A stretch of 60,000 nucleotides of DNA, taken from positions 255,303,533 through 255,363,532 of the forward strand of contig NC_081410.1 in the NCBI RefSeq assembly GCF_030272615.1, given 5' to 3'. Positions 44,279 to 56,037 of the stretch are shown here, in pieces. Under the pieces are notes generated by a model. That model saw only the letters and a list, made by a program, of their open reading frames with translations, had not been told where the DNA came from and searched no databases. Position 1 is the stretch's first letter; every line of letters begins with the position of its first letter. The DNA is from Cryptomeria japonica (Eukaryota > Streptophyta > Pinopsida > Cupressales > Cupressaceae). Position numbers and translations under genes: made by a program.

Positions 44279-46498
44279 ATGCATCATAGCAAGATTACTA
44301 TTCGAGGGGCACCACCAGGAACGACACCCCTCCCCAAACAATATAATCTTGTAGAGAAATTGGATAAGACGCCAACCCTCATCTCCATATTAGAGCTTTT
44401 ACGCTTATCTCCCTCACATAAAACAGTCTTGGACCAAGCTCTCCAAGAAGCACTCGTCCCCGCCAACCTCAACACAAATCAGTTTCAAGCCATGGTTGGT
44501 AGTCTAAAATTATCACCATGTATCACTTTTATTGAAAGTGACAACACATCCTTCCAACAACCCCATAATGGCTCCCTCCATATTGAAGGGTTTGTAAACC
44601 AACATATAATCAAGCGAGTCTTGATTGACAATGGATCCAGCTTAAACATATGCACCTTGCAGTTAGTCACAACATTGGGTTATGCAGCAGAATCAGTGGA
44701 TGTCAGCAAGAAGATAACTATCAAAGCATATGATGATGCAAAACGTTCTTCCACAGGAGCTGTTATATTACCCATCAGGGTTGGGCAAATGGTGAAGCAT
44801 ATAGTTTGCCAGGTTCTAGACCTTCCTTTGCCATACAATCTCTTGTTAGGAAGACCTTGGATACATGCCATGCAAGCCGTTCCATCCACTTATCACCAAT
44901 GTATCAAGTTTGCACATAATGGGGTAGAAATTATAATACTCGGTGATGCTAATCTATTTGCATATTGTAATACTATTTACCATCAGCTAGACATCATTGT
45001 ACCTAACACTAGGGAAGCTATCGCTTCCTCATCATATGTTAATCCAACCTCTCTTTACAACTTAACAACCCCTACACCAAAACAAGAGAAATTAAAAATG
45101 AAAATGGCTGAGGAAGGTCTCGATGAATATAATCTTAGCCAACTCTTTTGTGTTAGGCGGTTATTCACATCCCCTAAAACTCATGGCAAACCCCAAGGTT
45201 TACTTCAATCACCACTAGCCAAAAGACCTTGCACTTTGGCACAATTCACCCCTAGTAAAAGTCAAGAGGAGGAAACCATGGATGAAGACCTGACAGAATG
45301 GATCTACACAGACCCTCTCAACAAAGAAAGCCCGAAGGCTAAGCTCCCCACTAACAAATATGGAAAAGGCTTCACTATAATTCAAAGAATGGGCTATGAT
45401 GATAATAGTGCTTTGGGACCTTGCAAGCAAGGATGACAAGAGCCCTTACAACCTGAGTTGAAACCAAGAGATAAAACTGGACTAGGTTTTCAAAAAGAAT
45501 CTGTTCCTAAGCTTCAATTCAAAGGAAAACCCAACAAATCTGTGTATCAACCAATTACTCCAAGGATGCAATCCTTGACTAAATCTGAAACACCACCAAC
45601 ACCAACAACCCCACCTCTAATAGTACATAAGCTAGTAACTAATGCACTATTCAATTCAAACAACATCCTAGTTTGGTACAGTAATCAAATGCTAGAGAGT
45701 GATTTTGAGACAAACTCACATGAGTGGGAATGGGATTTAGTGCATTTAAATACTTCAGATGAGGAGGAAACATCACCTCCCCCACCTCGTAAGGATATAC
45801 TAGTTTATGGAGAAGCATGGATTAAAACTTTTTGGGTTCCTGAACTAGAAGAAACTTCCACAGGCCCTACGTAAAATCCTGCACCTGAATCTGACAAGGA
45901 GAGTACCATTGATGAACTTCATGCATCCATATTAACCCTCACTGATGTCTCCTATGAACTCAACTTAATCGATGAAGTAATGCCTATCATTCATCCCGAA
46001 CTCATTGAATGGAACCAGCCAAATCCCCCATGCCTTGACCATTTCCAAAACGATGAGGCACTCATAGAATTTCTAGAATTATGGGATAACATACCAAGAA
46101 GAGATCATAAAGTTGGGTTTTCCATTGAACTTAACATCACAACATACTTTGGGGCAGATGCCAAACCTTTCAGCTACAAAAATATTACAATAAAGCATGG
46201 ATATTCTAGTGAAAACCACATGGTGGCACTTTTTGATCCCAAAAGAGTAAAAACAAAGAGCATATCCAAAGGTGAAAACCTCTCCGAGGTGCCTGAGGAT
46301 GAAAGGTTTGACATCCTCCCCTTTAGTACAAATCAGGAGAGATCAACCATCCTAATAGAAGAAACAAAAGAATTCAATGTGGGGACCCCTAAGACTCCTC
46401 ACAAAATACATTTGGCATCTCTATTAACTCCTGAAGAACAACCAAAATTTGTGGAATTCTTCCAAAAGTGCCAAATCAACTTTCATTGTCTTATGTAG
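44279..46498 (+). pseudogene. Element A protease with G-patch, and pre-RT linker
   Basis: An aspartic protease with active-site block VLIDNGSSLNICTLQLV (about 44619-44670; DNGSS where DSGSS/DTGSS is usual) and the flap/C-terminal block PLPYNLLLGRPWIHAMQAV. It is followed at 45357-45436 by YGKGFTIIQRMGYDDNSALG, a G-patch-like glycine motif typical of Tat/Ogre pol. Stops at 45434 (TGA, from CGA) and 45872 (TAA). The frame then continues as linker (PIIHPELIEWNQPNPPCLDH) up to a stop at 46496 just before RT. The Asp-Asn-Gly change is in the catalytic loop but the catalytic Asp is kept. Confidence 0.82.
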
Positions 46499-48125
46499 AC
46501 ATGCCCAACTTAGATCCAAATTTGGTCATGCATCACTTAACTATAGCAGAAGGAGCTAAACATGTCAAAAAAAAGCTCAGAAAGATGCACCCACAGATTG
46601 TCGTTCTTGTCAAGGCCGATCTTATAAACTTTTGGATGCTAGTTTCATCAGACCAATTGATTATGCAGAATGGATCTCCAATATTGTACCTATTGGTAAA
46701 CCTAATGTTGTCATCCGTATCTATATAGATTTCAGAGATTTAAACAAAGCATGTCCCAAAGATGACTTTCCCTTACCAAACATCGACATGATTGTAGATC
46801 TAACAATAGGTCATGTGATGCTTTCTCCTATGCATGGCTTTTCAGGATACAACTAGATTAAAATTGCCCCAGAGGATCAACACAAAATTGCTTTCACATG
46901 TCCATGGGGAACATACTGTTGGAATGTAATGCCATTTGGTCTAAAGAATGCAGGGGCAACATATCAAAGAGCCATGACTACCATCTTCCTTGACACGATG
47001 CACACAATAATGGAAGATTATGTGGATGATTTACTAGCTAAATCATTAACAAGAGAGGGTCATCTTATAGTACTAGATAAAATCTTCAACAGATTGGAAC
47101 AATACCACGTCCGTCTCAATCCAAAGAAATGTGTCTTTGGAGTAACTTCTGGGAATCACTTGGGATACATTGTCTCAAGTAAAGGCATTGAGGTAGATCC
47201 TATGAAAGTCAAGGCGGTCATGGAAATGCCACCTCCAAAGAATATCAGTCAGTTGTAGACATTACAAGGGCGACTACAATCCATTCAGCAGTTCATTGCA
47301 CAATTGGCTGATAAATACCATCCCTTCACCCATCTATTACATAAAAATATCCACTTTCAATGGGATGCAAAATGCTAGCAAGCATTCCAAATGCTTAAAG
47401 ACTACCTAATGAATACACCTTTGTTGATTCCACCAGATCCAAGCAAACCTCTATTGTTATACATTTCAGCTACAACCATGACATTAGGAGTATTGCTTGC
47501 ATAGCATAATGCGGAAGGAAAATAATATGTTGTCTACTACATCTCTTGAACACTGGTAGGCTATGAAATCAATTACACACCTATTGAGCGAGCTTGCCTA
47601 GAAGTTATCTTGGCAGCCACCAAATTAAGACACTACATGTTAACACACAAAGTACAACTTATTGCCAAGATAGATCCACTCAAGTACCTACTCAACAAGG
47701 AAGCATTGATAGACCGCTTGGCCAAATGGGTTATTATCTTGAGTGAATTTGATATTGAGTATGTGGACCACAAAGCTATCAAGGGACAGGTTATTGCAGA
47801 TCAGTTGGCCGATGCACCACTCAAAGGCGACCATCCTCTTATTTCCAACTTTCCAGATGAGGAAATTTTCATGATCATAGCTCCACAACCATGGAAGCTA
47901 TATTTTGATGGCTCATACACCAGGCATGGCTTGGGGGTAGGTATTCTTTTTATCACACCTCAAGGTGACAGTATCCTGAAGTCCTACAGACTCACTTTCC
48001 CATGCACAAATAATATAGCAAAATATGAGGCCTTGATCACAGGACTCAGATTGGCCATACAATGGAATCTAAAAGAGCTACAAGTATATGGAGATTCTTA
48101 ACTGGTCATCTGACAAGTCACTGAT
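46480..48125 (+). pseudogene. Element A reverse transcriptase and dual RNase H
   Basis: RT begins at YVDMPNLDPNLVMHHL (about 46486), shifts frame near 46625, then ASFIRPIDYAEWISNIVPIG, DFRDLNKACPKDDFPLPNID, MPFGLKNAGATYQRAM and catalytic YVDDLLAKS (about 47019). The first RNase H region (about 47280-47660) keeps FQWDAKC-QAFQMLKDYL, YTPIERACLEVILAATKLRH. A linker VDHKAIKGQVIADQLADAPL leads to a second, archaeal-type RNase H with LYFDGSYTRHGLGVGIL, NNIAKYEALITGLRLAI and LQVYGDS (48098). Dual RNase H is a hallmark of the Tat/Ogre lineage. Stops occur near 46855, 47256, 47374, 47503, 47524, 47548, 48101 and 48113; most are explained by C-to-T at CAG, CAA or CGA. Confidence 0.9.
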
Positions 48126-49499
48126 GAATACCAAATAAAGGATGATAAGCTCATGTCGTACAAAAAGATTATGGATAGTTTCAAAGAATCATTTACAACT
48201 ATCACATTTGAGCAAGTACCAAGAGATCAGATTCAAGCTGTCAACACAATGGCTACAATTGCATCTCTCCTAGATCTTCTACAAAATTTGACACGCTATG
48301 AGTTCTTGGTGGAACAAATTTGGATCCCCTCTTATGATATCCCTGAATCTAAAATGATATGTTGCCTTATCGGTTCTGACTCCCCATGGTACGGTGAGTT
48401 TTTCACTTACTTACATGACTACACACTTCCCCCTAACAAATCAAACAACCAACATAAACTATTTATTTGCCAAACCGCTAGATACACCATCATTGTTGAA
48501 ACCCTATATAGACGAAGTCTTGATGGTACTCTCCTTCGATGTTTGGAACAAGATGAGATAACAAAAGCATTGGAAGAGGTACATGAAGGAATTTGTGGGG
48601 CTCACTCAAGCGGTTCTTCACTAGCAAAGAAAATCATGCGAGCCAGATACTATTGGCCCTCCGTGGAGAAGGACTCCTATTATTTTGTCAGAAAGTGCAA
48701 GAAGTGCCAAGTTCATAGAGATCTAATACATGCCCCAACACAAGAATTACAACCTATCACAACACCATGGCCCTTTTGTCAATGGGGACTTGACCTTGTG
48801 GGTAAAATCCATCCATCTTCATCCAATGGTCATAAATTTATCATTACCACCACAGAGTACTTTACCAAGTGGATCAAAAACGTTCCACTCACCCAAGTCA
48901 CCGACAAGTAGATTGCTTCATTCATACTTAATTACATCATCTGTCAGTATGGTGTACCCATGTCCATCATCACAGATAATGGGCTCCCTTTCAAAAATCA
49001 AGATGTCTGTGAACTCTATGAGATGTTTCATATCCAACACTGTTTTTCCACCCCATATTGCCCACAAGGGAACTGTCAAGCAGAAGCATCCAATAAGAAT
49101 ATATTGAGGATCCTCAAAAAGATAGTCAATGATGTCGACCATGATTAGCACATTTGTTTGAATCCAACACTATGGGCATATCAAACTAGCATTCGAACCC
49201 CTACAAGCACAACCCCCTACTCACTAGTTTATGGAGCAGAAGCCATCTTGCCTATTGAGGTTGAATTACCATCTCTATGGGTTTCCTTGCACAATATAAT
49301 AAATGATGAAGAATACCGAGTCTCACGTCTTCAGGACTTGGAGTTGCTTGATGAAAAGCGACAAGCTGCCTACAATCACCTAAAAGCCTATCAACATCGA
49401 ATGAGTAGAAGCTACAATCATAGGGTCAAACCTAACACATTTGAAGTAGGAGATCTTGTTCTTAGGAAGAATCCTCGCAGTCAACTGAACAAAGAACAT
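48126..49499 (+). pseudogene. Element A integrase, 5' part (cut by Copia insertion)
   Basis: An integrase with the zinc-binding end HEGICGAHSSGSSLAKKIM and RKCKKCQVH (about 48580-48716). The catalytic core has WGLDLVGKI (first Asp), IITDNGLPFKNQDV (second Asp) and FSTPYCPQGNCQAEASNKNI (Glu). It continues with PYSLVYGAEAILPIEVELPS and HRVKPNTFEVGDLVLRK. The catalytic D,D,E triad is present. Stops at 48909 (TAG, from CAG) and 49146 (TAG, from TGG) break it. The Copia element inserted at AACAT (49495-49499); the C-terminal end resumes at 55891. Confidence 0.9.
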
Positions 49500-50160
49500 T
49501 GTTAGTGTAGGTTTTTTTATTTTCCTTATGTTAGGGGGTATTTATTTTTCCTACACATATATTATTAAGCTTGCTTAGGTTATTAGGTGTGGTTAATATG
49601 AGGACACGTGGTGGAATACATTAGCTACATGTGTAACTCTCCACCTCACATGGGTAGTTGAGTTACACACCCTCTTTTGGCTTGTTGTGCCACCTCTCAT
49701 AACCACTATTTTGTCATTTCCTAAGTGGGTTATGGGGTAGTTGGGTTTCTCACCCTCTTTTGGCCTTATGTGCCACCTCTTATAACTCCTTTTTTGTTTT
49801 CATGTAAGGAGGTTATGCCACATATTTTGACATTTACCAAGTAGGTAAAAACCTCCCACCTTTTATGGGGTAGTAGGTAAAACCTCCCACTTTTTATGGA
49901 GGTGGGAGTTAATGCACCTCTTGGTTGTATATGCTATTATTTTTCTATATAATAAGCAATATACTCTCACCTTCACTAGTGAAGTGATAGCTCGGTGAGA
50001 GTCTTCTCTAAATTCTCTTCTTTATCTCTATTTTTCTCTCATATCAGATTTATCTTCATTCAGCTATTTTGATCTTCGATCATCCGTTGCTTGGAGTTGC
50101 ATGTGATCTATGACCGACATCAGATCCTGGCTCAATTCTTGCTTCTCATAGAATTTAACA
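49500..50160 (+). repeat. 5' LTR of the Copia element
   Basis: Starts TGTTAGTGTAGG and ends GAATTTAACA. TATATAATAAGC near 49947-49958 is a likely TATA region. Confidence 0.95.
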
Positions 50161-50176
50161 TGGTATCAGAGCCGTG
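50161..50176 (+). promoter_or_regulatory. Primer-binding site (tRNA-iMet), Copia element
   Basis: TGGTATCAGAGCCGTG directly after the LTR, the standard plant initiator-Met primer site. Confidence 0.93.
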
Positions 50177-50945
50177 TTGTCTGGTATAGCTCATTGCTTT
50201 TCTGATTTATTTGAGAGATTTGAGATTGTTAGATGGCTAATATTTTTCTTAAAAACCAAGTATGCTCTTCTCCTGCATTTTCGTGTGATCTGGAGAATCA
50301 GAACAGTTTAAAGGAAAATAAGCTTCTAGTTAAATCTGGTTTTATATATGTGTTCTTTGAGATCTGGGTGATTGCAGCATTTTTGGTAATATTGGAGGCT
50401 TCTTTAGCATTTCCAGAGTGTCCAGAAGGCTTGTGAAAATCATAAGTGACTTTTATTTCACCAAATTCAGAGTTTGGAGAACACAGTAAAAAAAAATCAG
50501 AGTACTTGACGGAAAGCTGGAAATGAGCACTCTTCATAATTGCAGGTCTTATTGAAATATTCTACCCTTCTTTGTTAGATATTGCAGGTTGAATCAGCTG
50601 CATGTTTTTTTTCCCCTTCTATAAATCATATCTTTCTTCTCACAACTCTATTTTACAAAATTGAATAGTTGTTGGAAAGGTATTAAGATACATTGAGCAG
50701 CAATAAGGCTAATTTTTTTCAGATTTTGTGTTAAATTTATATGTATTTAAAATTTCTATTTTGGCCATTAAAGCCTTAGAAAGCATTGTAATCTGATAAA
50801 AGCCTTGCAAATGCACTAATTATAAAGTGCCAACCTTGTAATATTTGGGGGGGGTGATTTCAAAGACTAGTGAAAAGGGGGGGTGTCTCTTGTGTCTTCT
50901 TTCTTGCACTCTTCTTGACTCTTTGCAATCTTCTTTTTTGCTATC

Positions 50946-53900
50946 ATGGATGCATCTACAGTTTCACTTTTAACACCATATAATTACTTTGAATGGAAAT
51001 CTAAGATGATAATATATCTGAAAAGACATGGATATCATCGTGTTACTATGGGACTTGAAACTGAACCTCAAGATGCTGCAGAAAAGATTAAATGGTTTAA
51101 TAAATGTGATGAAGCTTTTGGTACATTGTGCATGTCAGTCTCTCCTGACCTTCTTTTTCACATTGAATCTGCTACTACACCAAATGCAGTATGGACTACT
51201 TTGGGAAACCTCTTTGGTAAGCAGGATGAACTAAGAGGTCATCAATTGGAGAATGAACTCATAGGGTTGAATCCAACCAATTTTAATACTATACAAGACT
51301 TCTTCACTAAACTTAAGTCTATAAGATTGCAGTTGGAATAGTGTGGAACTAAGAAAGATGATAAGCAACTGATCTTGAGTATTCTTTCTAAGCTTGGTCC
51401 TAACTATTCAGTGTTTGTTTCTACATTCTATGCTACCAAATGTGCCCTAGGTACCACATTCAAAATGCCTTCTTTAGATGATTTTGCTGCAGAACTCACT
51501 AGGGAGCAAGACAAATTGGTTCAAATGGGTACAATAAAGCCCTCTAAGTCACATGCCTTAGTTGTAAATCAAGGCATAAAAGAACAGAAAGGGTCTAGTA
51601 AGCAAGATAAGAAACAAAAGAACCAAGGAGAGAAGAAGAAAGATCAGAAATCTGCTACTTCAAAAGTAGACAATGAAACCTCTTCATCAAAAGGTGAACA
51701 ACCTAAGAAGGAGAAGGTCAAGTGTTCTTATTGTAAGAGGCCTGGTCATGATGAACATAAGTGTTTAAGGAAACAAATTGATCACCTTTCAAATCTTCTT
51801 GAAAAGAATAATATCAAGGTTCCTGATTCAGTCAAACAGAGTTCATCAGAAGGATCTTCTAAGGACATAGATAAGAGTAAGGGGAAAGGAAAGGGTAAGG
51901 CCCTAGTTGCTATTGCTTCACAACCAAATTCTTGGATAATTGACTCAGGTGCTTCACACCACATGGCTTCTTCAGAAGATGATTTCACATCTTTAGAGCC
52001 ATGTTTTATGCCTTCCATCCTAATGGGTGATGACACTCCTGTTGAAGTGCATGGAGAGGGTCTGTTGATGTGGGTGAAGGAACATTTCAAGATGTCCTTT
52101 GTGTTCCATCTTTATCAACTAATCTCCTATCTGTTTATCAGATCACTCACACTGGTTCTGGCAAGTGAGTTGAGTTCACACTAGATGCAGTGGTAATCAA
52201 CGAAATGCATAATGGGTCTACTGTTGCTATGGGAAAAGCAGATCATCATTCTAGATTATATCAGTTTTCTCACTTTGTTCCTGACTCTCCTTCGATAGTT
52301 TTACTCACTCATGCAGATGAGGTGAGTTGTTTGTGGCATCAACGGTTTGGCCACTTGAACTACCGTTACTTGCAACAACTCAGTCAACAAGAAATGGTTT
52401 CAGGGTTGCCTTCTATTCGATTTTCTGATGGAGTTTGCCAGGGGTGCATTCTTGGTAAGCATCCAGAGGAGAAGTATGATAAAGGTAAAGCTTGGAGAGC
52501 TACACAACTATTGGAGTTGGTACATAGTGACTTGGCAGGACCATTTCCACAACCATCCTTCAGCAAGGCTAGATATGTCTTGACATTTATTGATGACTTT
52601 TCCAGATATACATGGGTTTACTTTCTCAAACAAAAGTCTAAAGTCTTTGAAAATTTTCTAGATTTCAAAGCTTTTGCAGAGAAACAATCTGGGAAGTTCA
52701 TCAAGATTCTGCGTACAGATAATGGGGGTGAATATGTTAATAATCAGTTTGAACAGTTTTGTGCTTTAGAAGGTATCAACATGCAGCACACAGTTCCATA
52801 CAGTCCTTAACAAAATGGTGTAGCAAAACGAAAGAATAGGTCCTTGAAGGAGATGGCTAATTGTATGATTCACTCCAAGTCTTTGGCACCTCAGTATTGG
52901 GCAGAGGCCATCAACTGTGCGTGTTACATCCAGAACCGAGTTCCTCATAAAGTTGTGAAGGGGGTAACTCCCTTTCAAGCTTGGACTGGTCGAAAACCCA
53001 CAGTTAAACACTTTAGAGTGTTTGGTTCTCTTGCATGGGCCCACATTCCAGCTGAAAAACGCAAGGCTATGGATCCGCAGAGTAAGCCTTGCATATTTGT
53101 TGGATATCTAGATGATGTCAAAGGGTATAGGCTTCTCCATCCCACTACTCATGAGTTGTTCATTGAGAGGAGTGTTCATTTTGAGGAGAGTTCTTCTAGT
53201 TCTTCTCATACCACTTCTCCATCCACTATCACATTGGAGAAATTGCATTATGATGACAGTTCTTCAGAGGATCTTAATCCTCCTAATCTTGATGAGGAGT
53301 CTTCTTCCTCTACTTCAGATGGTGACAGTGATGATGAGGATTCACATTCCTCTCATAGTCATCATTTAGAGGTTGATGATTCTCCCCCAGACTCTCCAGC
53401 CTCAGTGCCTCTTTGGGCTCGACAAACTTTTGAGTCAGCAGGAGATTGGCTTGGTGATCCATTAGATACTAGAAGAACAAGGTCACAATTTCAGCAAGCT
53501 CCACATCTCTTCATTGCTTCAGCTTCTGATCCACAGTCCTTTCGAGAAGCTTCAGGTGTTCCTGAGTGGGATGCTGCAATGCAAGAAGAGTTCAATTCCT
53601 TGGAAAGGAATCACACATGGGATTTAGTTCCTCTTCCTAAGGGAAGGAAACTTGTTCGATGCAAGTGGATCTATCGAACAAAATTTGCAGCGGATGGGTC
53701 GATTGATAAGTATAAGGCTCGCTTGGTAGCAAAAGGTTTTTCCCAAGTTCCAGGGGTTGATTACTCTGAGACTTTTGCTCCAGTTGCTAAGATGAATTCC
53801 ATCCGGCTTGTTCTTGCTATAGCTGTAGCCCATCGTTGGGAAGTTCATCAGATGGATGTGAAGAGTGCATTTCTTCATGGTGACCTTCAGGAGGAAATCT

Positions 53901-55069
53901 ACATGGAGCAACCACAGGGGTTTGTTCAGGATCCTTCACTTGTGTGTCGACTTCGAAAGTCTCTCTATGGCCTCAAACAAGCTCCTCGAGCTTGGTATGC
54001 CAAGATGGACTCATTCCTTCTGACAGTTGGTTTCACTCGGTGCCATTCTGATCCGAACGTATACATTCTGCAACAGGATGAAACTCTCACATTTTTGGTT
54101 CTCTATGTTGATGACTTGTTACTCACAGGGAGTCACTCATCCACCATCAAAGCAGTGAAAATTGCTCTACATGATAGATTTTTGATGTCAGACTTGGGTC
54201 TTCTGCATTACTTCTTGGGAATTGAGATCACTCAATCATCTTCAAGAATCTTCCTTGGACAACCCAAGTATGCACTTGATATGCTCTCCAGATTTCACAT
54301 GGCTGATTGTAAGCCTGCACCTACTCCATTTTTGTCAGGGGTCAAACTTGAGGCTAAGTGCTCTTCACCCTTGGTTGATGGCACTTTATATCGACAGCTT
54401 GTTGGAAGCCTCATTTATTTGACTCATACGAGACCCGACATTTCTTATGCTGTGGGCATGGTCTCTAGATTCATGCAGGAGCCACATGAGTTGCATTGGA
54501 AAGCAGCTAAGCGGATCCTCCACTACATTCAGGGTACTCACAATTATGGAATTCAGTATGTAGCAGGTGTGGATATTGACTTGGTAGGATATACAGATTC
54601 AGATTGGGCAGGTGATTCTCAGGATCGCAAGTCTACTTCTGGGTATTGCTTCTCACTTGGTTCTGGTCTAGTTTGTTGGTCGAGCAAGAAGCAGTCTGCA
54701 ATTGCTCTTTCATCGACAGAGGCCGAGTATCGAGGGGCAGTCAATGCCACCACTGAGGCTATTTGGCTTCAAAATATTCTTACTGAGTTTGGTATTCCAG
54801 TCAAAAAGCCTACCATCATCTTTTGTGATAATCAGAGTGCTATTCAGATCTCAAGAAATCCAGTTCATCATCAGAGGACGAAACACATTGAGATACATAT
54901 GCACTATATTCGGGAGCTCATTCAAGAAGGCATCATTGATCTTAAGTATTGTTCTACATCGGAGCAAACTGCGGACATCTTCACCAAACCTTTCACTGAA
55001 AGCAAGTTCCTTCATTTACGATCTTTGCTTGGGATACAAAAGGTGTCTACTTCAAGAGGGGCTTCTTAG
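50946..55069 (+). pseudogene. Copia gag-pol, nearly intact: one frameshift, three stops, integrase Glu lost
   Basis: Starts MDASTVSLLTPYNYFEWKSK, a UBN2-type gag, then the knuckle CSYCKRPGHDEHKC (about 51724-51765), protease SWIIDSGASHHMASS (about 51930), pre-integrase LWHQRFGHLNYRYL, and integrase with LVHSDLAGPF (first Asp) and ILRTDNGGEYVNNQF (second Asp). At the Glu site it reads NGVAKRKNRSLKEM, Lys where Copia integrases have Glu (a GAA-to-AAA change near 52829). Reverse transcriptase has MDVKSAFLHGDLQEEIYMEQ and VLYVDDLLLTG; RNase H has DSDWAGDSQDRKSTSGYCF, SSTEAEYRG and DNQSAIQIS. Stops: TAG at 51339, TGA at 52166, TAA at 52808, each one C-to-T from CAG, CGA or CAA. A one-base deletion lies near 52062. 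The long last frame (52844-55069) is clean. Confidence 0.93.
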
Positions 55070-55224
55070 TCCTTCATTCTTTCTCTCTCTATTTAGGGGG
55101 GTCTATTCCTCTTATGGGGGGGCTTCTTCTTTTGGGGGGGGATATTTATGTACATGGGTACCTAACATGGCCTCATTTGCCGGGACCCATCTTTTCACCC
55201 ACCTAAGCTACGCTTAAGGGGGGG
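55070..55224 (+). promoter_or_regulatory. Copia 3' untranslated part and polypurine tract
   Basis: G-rich runs (GGGGGG near 55095, 55118, 55133) and the tract CTTAAGGGGGGG at 55213-55224 directly before the 3' LTR. Confidence 0.8.
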
Positions 55225-55885
55225 TGTTAGTGTAGGTTTTTTTATTTTCCTTATGTTAGGGGGTATTTATTTTTCCTACACATATATTATTAAGCTTGCT
55301 TAGGTTATTAGGTGTGGTTAATATGAGGACACGTGGCGGAATACATTAGCTACATGTGTAACTCTCCACCTCACATGGGTAGTTGAGTTACACACCCTCT
55401 TTTGGCTTGTTGTGCCACCTCTCATAACCACTATTTTGTCATTTCCTAAGTGGGTTATGGAGTAGTTGGGTTTCTCACCCTCTTTTGGCCTTATGTGCCA
55501 CCTCTTATAACTCCTTTTTTGTTTTCATGTAAGGAGGTTATGCCACATATTTTGACATTTACCAAGTAGGTAAAAACCTCCCACCTTTTATGGGGTAGTA
55601 GGTAAAACCTCCCACTTTTTATGGAGGTGGGAGTTAATGCACCTCTTGGTTGTATATGCTATTATTTTTCTATATAATAAGCAATATACTCTCACCTTCA
55701 CTAGTGAAGTGATAGCTCGGTGAGAGTCTTCTCTAAATTCTCTTCTTTATCTCTATTTTTCTCTCATATCAGATTTATCTTCATTCAACTATTTTGATCT
55801 TCGATCATCTGTTGCTTGGAGTTGCATGTGATCTATGACCGACATCAGATCCTGGCTCAATTCTTGCTTCTCACAGAATTTAACA
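55225..55885 (+). repeat. 3' LTR of the Copia element
   Basis: Same length and termini as 49500-50160. Differences seen by eye: GTGGTGG/GTGGCGG, TATGGGG/TATGGAG, CAGCTA/CAACTA, ATCCGTT/ATCTGTT, CTCATAG/CTCACAG, all transitions. Confidence 0.95.
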
Positions 55886-55890
55886 AACAT

Positions 55891-56037
55891 CAGGGCAAAT
55901 TTGAATCCAATTGGCTGGGTCCATATGTCATCACTGTCATCTTTGGGTCTAGGGCATATCAATTAGCAACTTCAGAAGGAGAACCACTAGTAGATCCGGT
56001 CAACAACATGCATCTCAAAAGGTTTCATACATAAGTT
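55891..56037 (+). pseudogene. Element A integrase, C-terminal end after the Copia insertion
   Basis: Resumes QGKFESNWLGPYVITVIFGS, then YQLATSEGEPLVDPVNNMHL and KRFHT, with a stop near 56032. This is the GPY/F module that ends many gypsy integrases (the W-GPY core). It directly continues the frame broken at 49499. Confidence 0.88.

Larger units (their letters stand above)
49500..55885 (+). mobile_element. Young Copia retrotransposon nested in element A
   Basis: 661-bp LTRs (49500-50160 and 55225-55885) differ at only about five sites by eye (0.8%). AACAT lies on both sides (49495-49499, 55886-55890). It has a perfect iMet primer site, one gag-pol reading region in the Copia order PR-INT-RT-RH, and a G-rich polypurine tract. 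The coding frame has one frameshift and three stops, plus a substitution of the integrase catalytic Glu, so it is recent but already inactive. Confidence 0.95.
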
